This document shows, piece by piece, positions 1 to 8,411 of a DNA stretch of 64,000 nucleotides. The first letter of the stretch is position 1; each line of letters begins with the position of its first letter. Under the pieces are notes generated by a model. The model did no database searches. It saw nothing but the letters and a program-made list of their open reading frames with translations, and was not told where the DNA came from. Source of the stretch: Acinetobacter courvalinii (GTDB taxonomy: Bacteria > Pseudomonadota > Gammaproteobacteria > Pseudomonadales > Moraxellaceae); the NCBI RefSeq assembly GCF_014635545.1, contig NZ_BMDA01000001.1, positions 388,739 to 452,738 of the forward strand, written 5' to 3'. The position numbers and the translations under genes are program-made.

Positions 1-23
1 CCTTTTGTAGAAATTAATTTGTT

Positions 24-131
24 ATGAGAATTAAGGATTTAAAAATAGAAATTGATTCCGTAAAAATAATAAAAGTAGCGCTTATAGATAATAAATGTAA
101 GCAAAAATCTGAATCTGAAAGGTTCATTTGA
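24..131 (+). CDS. possible 36-residue ORF upstream of the 128-391 gene
   Basis: An ATG at 24 opens 36 codons and stops with TGA at 129-131. The stop overlaps the TTG start of the next frame (TTGA), an arrangement compatible with translational coupling. The product is Lys/Ile-rich with no recognisable motif. It could equally be the 5' part of one gene that has been frameshifted into the following ORF. The window edge prevents seeing the upstream context. Confidence 0.25.
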   Translation: MRIKDLKIEIDSVKIIKVALIDNKCKQKSESERFI

Positions 132-391
132 ATACATGCTATAGTGATTTTTTGTTAGAGAGCCACGAAGTGAATATTTTTATTTCTGGTGTTTTGGATG
201 GCCAAATTCTACCAATAGAAGAATACAAGTCCGATACTTTCAAAATTTTTCATATGGATACTTCAGAGTGTACTGAATATATTCGTAATGAATTTGAGAA
301 GGATCATATTACACATATTTTTTGGATACCTGAAAGTCTAGATAGAAAGTATGTATATGAACGAATTGAAAAGTATTTACATGACAAATAA
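128..391 (+). CDS. hypothetical acidic protein, 87 aa
   Basis: I do not recognise this protein. It starts at a TTG that overlaps the stop of a 36-codon frame, so it is either coupled to that frame or is the C-terminal part of a frameshifted gene. The sequence is acidic and rich in aromatic residues (for example HIFWIPE near residue 65), with no signal peptide or membrane segment. Small acidic proteins of this kind in AT-rich accessory DNA are often immunity proteins, but nothing here proves it. A perfect palindromic terminator follows the stop codon. Confidence 0.5.
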   Translation: MNTCYSDFLLESHEVNIFISGVLDGQILPIEEYKSDTFKIFHMDTSECTEYIRNEFEKDHITHIFWIPESLDRKYVYERIEKYLHDK

Positions 392-407
392 TCTAAATTT
401 TTAAAGC

Positions 408-439
408 AAACCCTAAAAACCATATGGTTTTTAGGGTTT
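408..439. terminator. perfect 32-nt palindrome, bidirectional terminator
   Basis: AAACCCTAAAAACC and its exact complement flank ATAT. The stem has A and T runs on both sides, so it can terminate transcription from either direction. It lies 17 nt after the stop of the 128-391 gene. Confidence 0.7.
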
Positions 440-629
440 ATAAATCTAAGTCCATTATTTTTATAAGCTTATTGATGTTTAATAGAGATATTTGGGAAAT
501 AAAAAATTTATTAACACTCTAGAAAATAAGCAACTCTATAGGAGTTGTTTAGGAGTGGGCATATAGATGAAATGGGCTCAAATTTAAAAAGTTATTGCTA
601 ATTAAGAATAAACGATATCTTACAATTGC

Positions 630-1274
630 TTAATACCTATTTGGTCGAAATTTATGCATATCAAATTTGGGTGCCGCTGTGTAATCATCTGGAGAAAATT
701 CATGTAAAAATTGAGTTGCTTCCTCATTGTCGCATGTTAGCCAGTTGCTTCGCTTGCCCTGTGGAATAACAACAACTGATCTCTTTTCATCTTCAGGGGC
801 ATGAAACTGCTGCATGAAAGGGTGTGAATCGGCGTTTATTGTAAGCATTGTCATAGAGGTGATTAGCCTACCGTTAATACTTGATTGTTCATATAGCCCA
901 GCGATTGTAAAAGGCATGCTGTCTTGTCGATAGATACCATACCATATAGCTTTGCCATCTATATATTTTGGTTCATAGATAGTTTCAACAGGTATTAGAC
1001 AGAATTGATTATTCTTCCAAGCATTCTTAAACCAGGGGTTGGTAGCAATTGTCTCAGATCGAGCATTAAATGTATTTTGGACCCTTTCTAAATCCTCAGT
1101 CCAAAAAGGTATTAGACCGAAACGGGCAGAGCGCCATTCAATATCATTATTAGCAGAAATCAAAATTGGGGCATTATAAGTGGGATAAATATTTGAATTG
1201 TAATCGAAAATAGGTTCATAAAGATTGAGAAGATACACACGATTTCTGAAAATTGGTTCGTAATTTGAACACAT
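630..1274 (-). CDS. SRAP-domain protein (YedK/HMCES family)
   Basis: Members of the SOS response-associated peptidase family bind abasic sites in single-stranded DNA and form a covalent link through the N-terminal cysteine, shielding the lesion. The start was set at the fifth codon of the longest frame because Cys must be residue 2 after Met removal (MCSNYE). The other active-site residues are at the expected spacing: Asn70 in NARSET, Glu101 after CLIPVETIY, and His151. The GLIPFW segment at 53-58 is also conserved. The 214-residue length fits the family. It stands alone, with AT-rich non-coding DNA on both sides. Confidence 0.92.
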   Translation of the reverse strand: MCSNYEPIFRNRVYLLNLYEPIFDYNSNIYPTYNAPILISANNDIEWRSARFGLIPFWTEDLERVQNTFNARSETIATNPWFKNAWKNNQFCLIPVETIYEPKYIDGKAIWYGIYRQDSMPFTIAGLYEQSSINGRLITSMTMLTINADSHPFMQQFHAPEDEKRSVVVIPQGKRSNWLTCDNEEATQFLHEFSPDDYTAAPKFDMHKFRPNRY

Positions 1275-1506
1275 GTGAACCACCATTTATATATAGTGAA
1301 TGAAATTTAATATAACAAGATTTTGTTGAGAGAAAAATAGTATTTATAATGTTTATTAATATTATAGGCTTATAGTGTTTTTTGGTTTTAATGTAGAGTT
1401 TAAATATATAGTATTACATTTAATTTGATCAAAATGAATACATTTCTTCGAGATAGAGTTAATGTAAGGGTAACTGTATGTTCAGTTGTCTATTATTGAG
1501 ATAATT

Positions 1507-1827
1507 ATGAAAGACGGAATTTATTTGCTTACATTCAAAAGTAGTGATAAAGATTTTGGAAATGGAATACTTGTTGTTGATGATGAGATAGCTAGTGGTG
1601 GAGATACAACCTATTCTTACAATGGATTGATTGAAGAGAATCGGCTAATCTTGAATCTCAATAAGCATAATATAAATGTACATTCTCTTTTTGGAGGTTC
1701 TGGATCACTAAAACTTAATTTAACTTTTCATGAGGATAATCAAGGCTATATATTGCATGGGAATGTTGAAAATTTACAGACTGTACCTTTGCTTGTTCAA
1801 GCAAAATTAATTGGTGATAAAAGTTAG
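1507..1827 (+). CDS. GrlR-like small regulatory-fold protein
   Basis: The product (106 aa) starts MKDGIYLLTF and contains GNGILVVDDEIASGGDTTYSY, the layout of the GrlR family: a short beta-barrel first known as an antagonist of the type III secretion activator GrlA. No type III system is visible here, so the target is unknown. ATG at 1507 is preferred to an in-frame TTG at 1486 because family members begin directly with the M-x-x-G-I-Y strand. It is probably a single-gene unit, since a terminator follows at 1863. Confidence 0.6.
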   Translation: MKDGIYLLTFKSSDKDFGNGILVVDDEIASGGDTTYSYNGLIEENRLILNLNKHNINVHSLFGGSGSLKLNLTFHEDNQGYILHGNVENLQTVPLLVQAKLIGDKS

Positions 1828-1862
1828 ATTTTTTCATTATTCAAAGTTACTCTTTAAATTAG

Positions 1863-1884
1863 AAAGCCTCTTGCAGGCTTTTTT
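1863..1884 (+). terminator. intrinsic terminator after the GrlR-like gene
   Basis: AAAGCCT and AGGCTTT flank a five-base loop and are followed by a T run. The hairpin lies 36 nt downstream of the stop codon at 1827. Confidence 0.75.
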
Positions 1885-1994
1885 AACAAAATATTTTTTA
1901 TAATTTGTGTCAGTTTTTTACAAAGAAGAATTGATTTTAAATCTTAATAATATTTTTTTGTTATTTTTATAAAACTAAGATATTAGGATAAAAA

Positions 1995-2441
1995 ATGGAA
2001 ATCTATCTAAGCATAGCAGGAAAAATATATATAACTTTGCGGAATAAGAAAAAATATCCTTGTAATTTAAGTAAGTGCTTGAACTACTTGATTAAAGAGA
2101 TAAGAAAAGAAATTGTTGGAACTGATCTGAAGCTTAAGTTGAATCATCTTAATTTCACCGATGGCTTTAAAACCGAAATTAAATTTTTAGATTTAGATAT
2201 AAGTCTTATACCAAATTGTATGAATAAATATGAATTTATTCTATGGTTAGCAGGATTTATAGAAAAAATAACAGTAGGCGGAAAAGAAGTTCCTCCAGCT
2301 TTTAAAGTTTATGTTCCAGTTGAGTGTAATTATTTAAAAAATTTTTCTATGGGAAAAGTTGGCGGAAATAAGAGTGAAGTCCCTAATGAGTTCGATGAGA
2401 AGGAATTTTGGGGTGATTATAAAAAATATTATAAAGTATAG
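1995..2441 (+). CDS. unknown protein, paralogue of the 7337-7816 product
   Basis: I do not recognise this 148-residue protein. It shares its layout with the product of 7337-7816: an N-terminal strand-rich part, a helix rich in Leu/Lys/Glu ending in TDLKL, then a strongly conserved block, SLIPNCMNKYEFILWLAGF followed by IEKIT and a Gly-Gly...Pro-Pro motif. The C-termini differ completely. The protein is soluble with no signal sequence. The shared core with variable tails, in AT-rich accessory DNA, suggests an immunity or effector-associated family, which is an inference only. Confidence 0.6.
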   Translation: MEIYLSIAGKIYITLRNKKKYPCNLSKCLNYLIKEIRKEIVGTDLKLKLNHLNFTDGFKTEIKFLDLDISLIPNCMNKYEFILWLAGFIEKITVGGKEVPPAFKVYVPVECNYLKNFSMGKVGGNKSEVPNEFDEKEFWGDYKKYYKV

Positions 2442-2606
2442 GTTTTATAAAGTTGATATTTATTAGCTGATTAAGTTGTTTGATTTTTACAAGAATTAAT
2501 TTATTACAACTAAACATATGTCAGTGGTATCTATATATGAAATTAAGGCTTATTGTGAATGAGTGATAGATAGTTATCTACACATCATTATATAGGAGAG
2601 ACGCTA

Positions 2607-2768
2607 ATGTCTCAGAATCAAGATAATTCAAAACAGCAACCTAATCAAAAAAATCAATCATCTGGTCAACAACAGCAATCTGACTCTAAACAGAAACCTC
2701 CTGTTCAACCAGATTCACAGCAGCCTGTGACTAATCAGCCTAAAGAAAATAGTGAACAATCTAAATAA
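2607..2768 (+). CDS. Gln/Asn/Ser-rich microprotein, 53 aa
   Basis: ATG at 2607 follows a strong ribosome-binding site (AGGAGAG, 2594-2600). The 53 residues are almost entirely Gln, Asn, Ser, Pro and Lys, with runs such as GQQQQS, and have no hydrophobic core. The product should be intrinsically disordered. A clean hairpin terminator follows at 2818. The good start signal and terminator support a real gene; I know no function. Similar short disordered proteins in Acinetobacter are often stress-related, which cannot be judged here. Confidence 0.6.
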   Translation: MSQNQDNSKQQPNQKNQSSGQQQQSDSKQKPPVQPDSQQPVTNQPKENSEQSK

Positions 2769-2817
2769 TCATTATTGATTTAAATCTTATTAATACATAG
2801 ATAATAAGTTAAGTATT

Positions 2818-2846
2818 AGAGAGCTAAAATAGCTCTCTAATTATAT
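2818..2846 (+). terminator. intrinsic terminator
   Basis: AGAGAGCTA and TAGCTCTCT form a perfect 9-bp stem with a three-base loop, followed by a T-rich tract. It closes the microprotein transcript. Confidence 0.75.
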
Positions 2847-2903
2847 TTTTTAATTTTTAATTTGGTGAGTATTTATAGGCTATATAGAAAAGAGTAAATT
2901 GTT

Positions 2904-3386
2904 ATGATTTGGTTTTTTGTTATTATGATAATAGTGTTGTGGATATTATATTTTTTATTTGAAAAAAATATAAGGAAAATAGGGAGGGTACAGGAACTCC
3001 CAGATAGTACATTAAATATTTTAGGGAAAATATTTAATGAAGCAGGGGAGGAATATGTACATGAAGTAATAGTTATCCTTTATCAAAATGAATTAAAAAC
3101 AGTTGTAGGTATAGAAAGTGAAGAGTTTATTAAGGTTAAAAAAAATGCAATTATTGCTCAAGAAGCCACAGGGGAGATTGGGGTATATATAGATACTCTA
3201 AGAGTTGGATATCTAAACACGAATAGCGCCAGAGAATTTTGTAATTTTATAAAAATAAAAGGCTTATCTCCGCATGATGCTTTTGAGGTTGATGCAATTG
3301 TTATGGGAAATCCAAAGGGTGACGAATGGTATGTGAAACTGAATATGCCAAATGATATGCACAAATTTAGATATAAACTTTATTAA
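2904..3386 (+). CDS. membrane-anchored hypothetical protein, possible HIRAN-like fold
   Basis: The 160-residue product begins with one clear transmembrane helix (about residues 2-19) followed by a cytosolic Lys/Arg-rich junction. The soluble part, roughly 50-155, contains EIGVYIDTLRVGYL, then SAREFCNFIK and FEVDAIVMG. That pattern recalls HIRAN-type domains, where a strand pair with V-G-Y-L is followed by a helix and a buried strand, but the match is weak. No neighbour shares its strand and spacing closely enough to call an operon. Confidence 0.5.
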   Translation: MIWFFVIMIIVLWILYFLFEKNIRKIGRVQELPDSTLNILGKIFNEAGEEYVHEVIVILYQNELKTVVGIESEEFIKVKKNAIIAQEATGEIGVYIDTLRVGYLNTNSAREFCNFIKIKGLSPHDAFEVDAIVMGNPKGDEWYVKLNMPNDMHKFRYKLY

Positions 3387-3628
3387 CTAATGTTTAATTT
3401 TATTAGCTTTTGTTTGTACAAGAAGGTATAAAAAGAGCTGTTTTGAATTGGAATTCTGAAAAATAAAGTAAATTGGGATATTAAACACTAATAGGATAGA
3501 TTTTTTACTATCTACTGGAATTAATTGGTTAAATTTGCAAATATGAATATATATTGATCTTATAGCAATGCTAATTAAGATTAAACTTGCTTAATTAGGT
3601 CAGAAGGTCTATAAAGCTATCTCATCGG

Positions 3629-3705
<77 letters not shown>

Positions 3706-3888
3706 ATCGACTAAATTAATTTTGCTCTGTGATATATTTAAAGTTGTTATTCTGGAAAGAAAAAATAGCAATTCAACTAGCTTATATAATCCTAAATAAA
3801 GCTAAAATTATTAAATTCTAGAAATGCAGTAACCTTCTCTCATCTGTCTAGCATTGTAGTAAATCAAAATATTCACATGGGCTCATAA

Positions 3889-4122
3889 ATGAGTGGTTTA
3901 GTGTTAAAAATTATTAATAAATGGCATGTAGCCAAAGCCAGTAATGGCAATGAAATTAGTGTGCAGATTATCCCGTTAAAACGTCAGCAAAATACGTTGC
4001 AAGGTTCTAAATGGGTAGAAGTAGGAAAAAGAGTACTTCTGAATTCTGGTCAAGAAATTGATTTTAATTTAGACGGGAAAAGCTTCTATACTGATTTTAA
4101 TCAACTTTACCGATTGGCCTGA
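3889..4122 (+). CDS. hypothetical protein, 77 aa
   Basis: This is a basic, strand-rich small protein without a signal peptide or membrane helix. Its pattern VLKIINKWHVAKASNGNEI then KWVEVGKRVLLNSG suggests a small beta-barrel, but I cannot assign a family. It lies 107 nt upstream of the cold-shock gene on the same strand; the gap is long enough to hold a separate cold-shock promoter and leader. Confidence 0.5.
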   Translation: MSGLVLKIINKWHVAKASNGNEISVQIIPLKRQQNTLQGSKWVEVGKRVLLNSGQEIDFNLDGKSFYTDFNQLYRLA

Positions 4123-4229
4123 GTAGTTTACACATTTGTAGCATCTTTTTAATAAAGATTGATTGGATAAAATCATAATGAAAATTATGTGCTTATCCTT
4201 AAATAAAGAAAACATTAAAGGTTTAAAAT

Positions 4230-4439
4230 ATGTCTGATATATCTACTGGTACAGTTAAATGGTTCAACGAAACTAAAGGTTTTGGTTTCATCCAGGCTGA
4301 TTCAGGAGAAGATTTATTCGCTCATTTCAGTGAAATTCAAAGTAATGGATTTAAGGTATTGAATGAGGGGCAACGTGTAAGCTTTATTCCTGGTCAAGGA
4401 AAGAAAGGTCCTCAAGCTACTTTAATTAAAGTTATCTAA
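4230..4439 (+). CDS. CspA-family cold-shock protein
   Basis: This single cold-shock domain of 69 aa binds single-stranded RNA or DNA and acts as an RNA chaperone. Both nucleic-acid motifs are present: RNP1 as KGFGFI (about 16-21) and RNP2 as DLFAHF (about 28-33), with the usual [12 protein letters not shown] start. The roughly 100-nt AT-rich leader is typical of cold-shock mRNAs whose stability is temperature dependent. An intrinsic terminator follows at once, so it is monocistronic. Confidence 0.95.
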   Translation: MSDISTGTVKWFNETKGFGFIQADSGEDLFAHFSEIQSNGFKVLNEGQRVSFIPGQGKKGPQATLIKVI

Positions 4440-4449
4440 TATAAGAAAT

Positions 4450-4483
4450 AAAAAAGCTCACTTTATGTGGGCTTTTTTAATTT
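4450..4483 (+). terminator. intrinsic terminator after the cold-shock gene
   Basis: A-rich stem AAAAAAGCTCAC pairs with GTGGGCTTTTTT around a five-base loop, followed by more T residues. The A and T tracts make it usable by the converging gene at 4515 as well. Confidence 0.8.
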
Positions 4484-4514
4484 TTGCAATAATGCAATAT
4501 ATAGATTTTAAATT

Positions 4515-5444
4515 TTAATATAGACTTTTTTCTCCATTAGGACGAGTTTTAAACCTTCGGTGAAACCACATATATTGCGTAGGATACATTTTGATTTGGT
4601 TTTCAAGTATTTGGTTAACTCTGGTAGCATCCATTACTTCATCGTTGCTTGGGAAATTATTTAATGCAGGTTCTAACAGCACATGATATTGAGGATTTTC
4701 TAAATCACCCGCCCTATAGAAAAATAGAGGGATAGCTACAGCATCTGTAATTTTCATTAAGCGTCTATGGGCCGTCAATGTAGCTGCAGAAACATTGAAG
4801 AAAGGAGCCATTACACCTTGTTTTAAACCAAAGTCTTGATCTGGGCTATACCAGATAGCATGACCTTGCTTTAATTTTTTAATAAGTTCCTTCATATCAT
4901 TCTTAGGAATTTGATTTTGATAAACTCTAGAGCGGGATCTAATAATCAAGAAGTTTAGGAGAGGATTGTTTTGCGGTCTATATACCACATCTAAATTAAA
5001 GAAGCAGCTACTTACGAAACCGCCAGCATCTAAAAGTGTAGTATGACTGCCAAGCAATAAAATGCCTTTTCCTTTATAATTTTTAAGATGTTCTATCCCA
5101 TGAACATGAATTCGATTAGCAAACCATTTAGGAGAATACCAAGAATTGACAGCCTCAAAATAACCTAAAATCCCATTAAAAAAAACTTGTTTTGCATCTA
5201 ATTCAATTTCTTCTGAGGGTTTATGAGGGAAACAAAGGTGTAGATTTTTAAGAGTAGTTTTGCGTCTAGATGTCAGTGTTTTCCATGCAATTTTTGATAA
5301 TATTTTTGCAAAACGCCATTGTAATGACCATGGTAACAATGATAAAAATATTAAAAAGCTAATTGCAAACCATATAAACCAATATTTGGGTAGCAAAAAT
5401 GTCCAGTGAAACCTACCTGCAATATGCTGATATCTGAAATTCAT
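4515..5444 (-). CDS. lpxL: LpxL/HtrB-type lipid A acyltransferase
   Basis: This inner-membrane enzyme transfers an acyl chain from acyl-ACP to the lipid A precursor (or a related acceptor). The 309-residue length matches the LpxL/LpxM family. There is an N-terminal membrane anchor (about 22-38), the catalytic HX4D motif as HTTLLD (His134-Asp139), and the later family signature WYSPDQDFG. Which lauroyl/myristoyl branch it serves cannot be told from sequence alone. It is transcribed convergently with the cold-shock gene and has no operon partner. Confidence 0.85.
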   Translation of the reverse strand: MNFRYQHIAGRFHWTFLLPKYWFIWFAISFLIFLSLLPWSLQWRFAKILSKIAWKTLTSRRKTTLKNLHLCFPHKPSEEIELDAKQVFFNGILGYFEAVNSWYSPKWFANRIHVHGIEHLKNYKGKGILLLGSHTTLLDAGGFVSSCFFNLDVVYRPQNNPLLNFLIIRSRSRVYQNQIPKNDMKELIKKLKQGHAIWYSPDQDFGLKQGVMAPFFNVSAATLTAHRRLMKITDAVAIPLFFYRAGDLENPQYHVLLEPALNNFPSNDEVMDATRVNQILENQIKMYPTQYMWFHRRFKTRPNGEKSLY

Positions 5445-5639
5445 AGCAGAGCGTTTCTTAGAGTAAACCTTCTAGATTAACATAAATAATATCTATTTCA
5501 TTCATCTGATTTATGGAGCATTTAAGATTTTGATAGGCATAAGGCTTCCACCAATAGTGAGATGAATGAAAATCAGAAGAAATCTAGATATTCTTGACTT
5601 GACCCATACTTAGGATGTTAAGAATGGCAAAGGGAAAAA

Positions 5640-5790
5640 ATTGGGTAAATTTTATTTTTATAAAAAATAAATAAAACAGAATGTTATTGATCTATTTCAA
5701 CTGATGCTACCTTCTTGAAATTGATTGTATTTTAGCCATTTTTTAAGAAGTTTTTCATTCGACAGGTTTTTCACAGATCTAGTCTGTCTT
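5640..5790 (+). repeat. diverged repeat block, copy 1
   Basis: This stretch resembles 11370-11530. Shared segments include TAAAACAG..TGTTATTGAT, CAACTGA.GCTA and TTAGCCA.TTTTTTAAGAAG, then a TTTTCACAGA block. I judge identity at roughly three quarters by eye. In both places the block precedes a tail fragment of the same decayed gene, so it is probably the former upstream region of that gene. Confidence 0.55.
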
Positions 5791-5849
5791 TAGTTTACTC
5801 AACTTCATTGATATGCTTCCATTTTGGATAACCTCTTATCCTGTACATT

Positions 5850-6068
5850 TACCAAAACATTGATGGGCAGAGCAAGGCGGTAGGATTTTATCAGGAGGCT
5901 TTAGATCATGTGATAAGTCAAGGTTAGAGCAACCTCAGTTTTGAAATAGGGAGTGGAAAGAGCTTGGATATTGTTCAAGAGTTTTATGTGGATGAATTGA
6001 AGCCACAGCAGCATCAGTAAATTCAGGATCGGACTCATTTTTCAGGATATCCAAAAAGAATTATTACA
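5850..6068 (+). pseudogene. tail fragment 1 of a phage/ICE-type gene
   Basis: Reading the + strand gives QSKAVGFYQEALDHV, a stop, then SFEIGSGKSLDIVQEFY and VDELKPQQHQ. It is the C-terminal part of the protein whose longest remnant lies at 13436-13920. Frame breaks and stops show that it is dead. There is no start codon or upstream portion of the gene here. Confidence 0.65.
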
Positions 6069-6212
6069 GTCGGTTCAGGCTTTAAGTTGAAAGAAAATTG
6101 GTTTTTTTAATTATTTAATAATTACATTATAACCAATTACTATTACTTAGTAGTACAGAGCTTTGAGTTAAATATAAAAGCTTCAAGGTATTCAAATCAA
6201 TAAATGGATTGA

Positions 6213-6890
6213 TCAACCGATCCGACACGTCTTTAAGGATTCAGCCCAACTATGATTTTTACACCGAGTACATTCCTGATCGATTGCATTCAATATCTTA
6301 GTCTCGCCACATTTCATGCAAGAATAAAATGTATTCATTTTTAGGATTGTGACTTTACAATAATTATCTGGAAATAAGGGTAGGCCCCATTTTACCGCTT
6401 TATCTTCATAAAAAAGTAAGCTTAATGCACCATCTGTCTCGAGAAGAGCTGTCCTAACTTGGCCTAAATGTTCAACATTTTGTTGTCGCATTTCTGAAAA
6501 AAACTCATCATGAGAATAGCTTTGTTTAAGAAAATCTTTATAGACAAGAAGGCCTTCCTTAACTACACAAAGGGCTTTTCCTTCTAATAGATCCTCTATC
6601 TTTTTTTGTTTTACCATGCTCCAAGTGGTCATTCGGTAGAGAGTCAGAATAATAATAAATGCTGTTACCGCATGAATAATTGGAAGATCTTCAGTAAACA
6701 TTGGATCGCCTGCTGCCGAACCTAAACATAAAATAATCGCAAGCTCGAAAATCGAAAGCTGTCGAATACCTCGTTTACCAGATAATCTTAAGAAACTAAT
6801 AATGACAAAGAACATAACAACACAGCGTACGATGATTTCTAAAAGGAAGATCCAGGTAGTATCACCAATAAAAATCTTAAAAAGATCCAT
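6213..6890 (-). CDS. DUF421 (YetF/YcaP-type) membrane protein with C-terminal zinc ribbon
   Basis: Three membrane helices (about 14-36, 47-60 and 70-88) precede a cytosolic DUF421 domain, with the family segment LSGKRGIRQLSIFELAI at about 36-52. The function of DUF421 proteins is poorly known; some act in spore germination or the envelope of other bacteria. Unusually, the tail carries two CxxC pairs (Cys191/194 and Cys207/210), which look like a small zinc ribbon. The gene is monocistronic, between a decayed repeat region and a non-coding stretch. Confidence 0.82.
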   Translation of the reverse strand: MDLFKIFIGDTTWIFLLEIIVRCVVMFFVIISFLRLSGKRGIRQLSIFELAIILCLGSAAGDPMFTEDLPIIHAVTAFIIILTLYRMTTWSMVKQKKIEDLLEGKALCVVKEGLLVYKDFLKQSYSHDEFFSEMRQQNVEHLGQVRTALLETDGALSLLFYEDKAVKWGLPLFPDNYCKVTILKMNTFYSCMKCGETKILNAIDQECTRCKNHSWAESLKTCRIG

Positions 6891-7336
6891 TTTTTTCTAT
6901 TCCTATTCCAGAAAGATTTCTTATCTAATTAATAAAATAAAGGTTTTTAAGTAAAAAATAGTGGAGATGAGTAGTAATTTATTCGTCATGGTTGGAGAAG
7001 TGTTAAGTCAAGTATAAGTTATTGATTTTAATGTTAAAGTTTTGAGGGTGTGTTTAGCTGTAGCTGGAAATATTATTTTACTTTTAGAAAGTAGACCTTT
7101 ATACTTGGTTTTATATATAAGAATTTAAATATTTAAAAGCAGTTGAAACATTTTATTATTCTGAAGCTTAAATTTTACTTGGTGCATCACAAAAAATAAA
7201 AATAATGTGATTTATACTCTTTTCTATTTACATTAAAAATATGGAAGAAACATATATAACCTAAAGTTTTACATTTATTAATACTTGAAAAGTCATACTT
7301 TAACTTAGATAAATTAAATAATTTAGGATAATAAAA
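6891..7336. other. 446-nt non-coding stretch
   Basis: It is very AT-rich and has no credible ORF on either strand. It presumably holds the divergent promoters of the DUF421 gene and the 7337 gene. The last 30 nt before 7337 resemble the leader of the paralogue at 1995 (TTAGGATAA before the start codon), so the duplication included a short piece of upstream DNA. I see no decayed gene. Confidence 0.5.
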
Positions 7337-7816
7337 ATGCCACAATATCTTCGTTTAGCTGATAATTTATACAGTATTCTTGATGGAAAACAGTTATTTA
7401 CGTATGACTCTCAAGAGTTAGTTAATTTAATTTTTAGGGAGTTGAGAAAGATTCTGAAAGATACAGATCTTAAGCTTCTAGTAAATTTTATTGATATGGA
7501 GAAAGGACTTATAAAATCTCAGGAGGGAGATTCAGGTTTTGATCTGAGTTTAATTCCTAATTATAAAAATAAAGGTGAGTTTATACTTTGGCTAGCTGGA
7601 TTTATTGAGAAAATAACAGAAGGTGGAGTTAAAAAACTTCCTCCTTTATACAAGAATATACCTGAAGATTTTACGTTTACATTCAAGGAAAAACAAACTT
7701 TACGACAAGTTGAAGAGCAAGAAATTTTTCCAAATAATAATATTAGCCAAGCCCAAGAAGACATCATCGCATATTTTGACAGTGTAGAATTCAAAAAAAA
7801 TAATAGAAATATGTGA
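7337..7816 (+). CDS. unknown protein, paralogue of the 1995-2441 product
   Basis: This 159-residue soluble protein shares with the 1995-2441 product the core TDLKL, LSLIPN..NK.EFILWLAGF, IEKIT.GG and a following Pro-Pro. The N-terminal and C-terminal parts differ; the tail here is longer and polar. The family is unknown to me. The similar leader upstream suggests duplication rather than independent import. Position just before the arsenic operon appears incidental, because a separate promoter region follows. Confidence 0.6.
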   Translation: MPQYLRLADNLYSILDGKQLFTYDSQELVNLIFRELRKILKDTDLKLLVNFIDMEKGLIKSQEGDSGFDLSLIPNYKNKGEFILWLAGFIEKITEGGVKKLPPLYKNIPEDFTFTFKEKQTLRQVEEQEIFPNNNISQAQEDIIAYFDSVEFKKNNRNM

Positions 7817-7862
7817 AGCATAGACTAGGGGAAGAGTTAAATTTCAATATATGGTATTGCAG

Positions 7863-7882
7863 ATATATGGAAACTCATATAT
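7863..7882 (+). promoter_or_regulatory. candidate ArsR operator
   Basis: ATATATG and CATATAT form perfect 7-bp arms around a six-base spacer, just upstream of the first arsenic gene. ArsR/SmtB repressors bind AT-rich imperfect dyads like this. The position is right for repression of the operon, which includes arsR itself. Confidence 0.45.
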
Positions 7883-7917
7883 AAAATACAAGAATAAGAT
7901 CAAAAGTGTCTACTCTT

Positions 7918-8352
7918 ATGGCAACATCATCAAATGTGAGAATTTATCACAACCCAGCATGTGGAACTTCTAGAAATACATTGGCTCTAATTCGCAATAC
8001 AGGGATTGAGCCAATCATAATTGAATATCTTATTACACCACCTAGTCATGACGAATTAGTTAAATTGATTCAGGACGCAAAATTAACAGTAAGAGAGGCT
8101 CTTCGCCAAAATGTAGATCCCTACCGGGATTTAGACCTTGATCGTAGTGATTTGAATGGCGAGCAGTTACTCGATTTTATGCTTGATCACCCAATATTAA
8201 TTAATCGACCATTTGTTGTTACTGAATTAGGTACTCGCTTAAGCCGTCCCTCAGAAGTTGTTTTAGATATTCCACCACTACCTCAGCAGGGCGCCTTTAC
8301 GAAAGAGGATGGTGAAAAAGTGATTGATGAAAAAGGTCAAAGAGTGAATTAA
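7918..8352 (+). CDS. arsC: arsenate reductase, glutaredoxin type
   Basis: The enzyme reduces arsenate to arsenite with glutathione and glutaredoxin. The active-site Cys lies in NPACGTSRN (Cys15 from this start), and the RPSEVVLDILP-like tail (RPSEVVLDIPPLP) is typical of the family. ATG at 7918 was chosen over an in-frame GTG at 7906; neither has a strong ribosome-binding site. It is the first gene of a five-gene arsenic operon and, oddly, precedes arsR. Confidence 0.9.
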   Translation: MATSSNVRIYHNPACGTSRNTLALIRNTGIEPIIIEYLITPPSHDELVKLIQDAKLTVREALRQNVDPYRDLDLDRSDLNGEQLLDFMLDHPILINRPFVVTELGTRLSRPSEVVLDIPPLPQQGAFTKEDGEKVIDEKGQRVN

Positions 8353-8411
8353 AAAATTTAACTTTTGTATATGATTATCTGTATATCCAAATAAGTGAAT
8401 AGGAATTAAGA

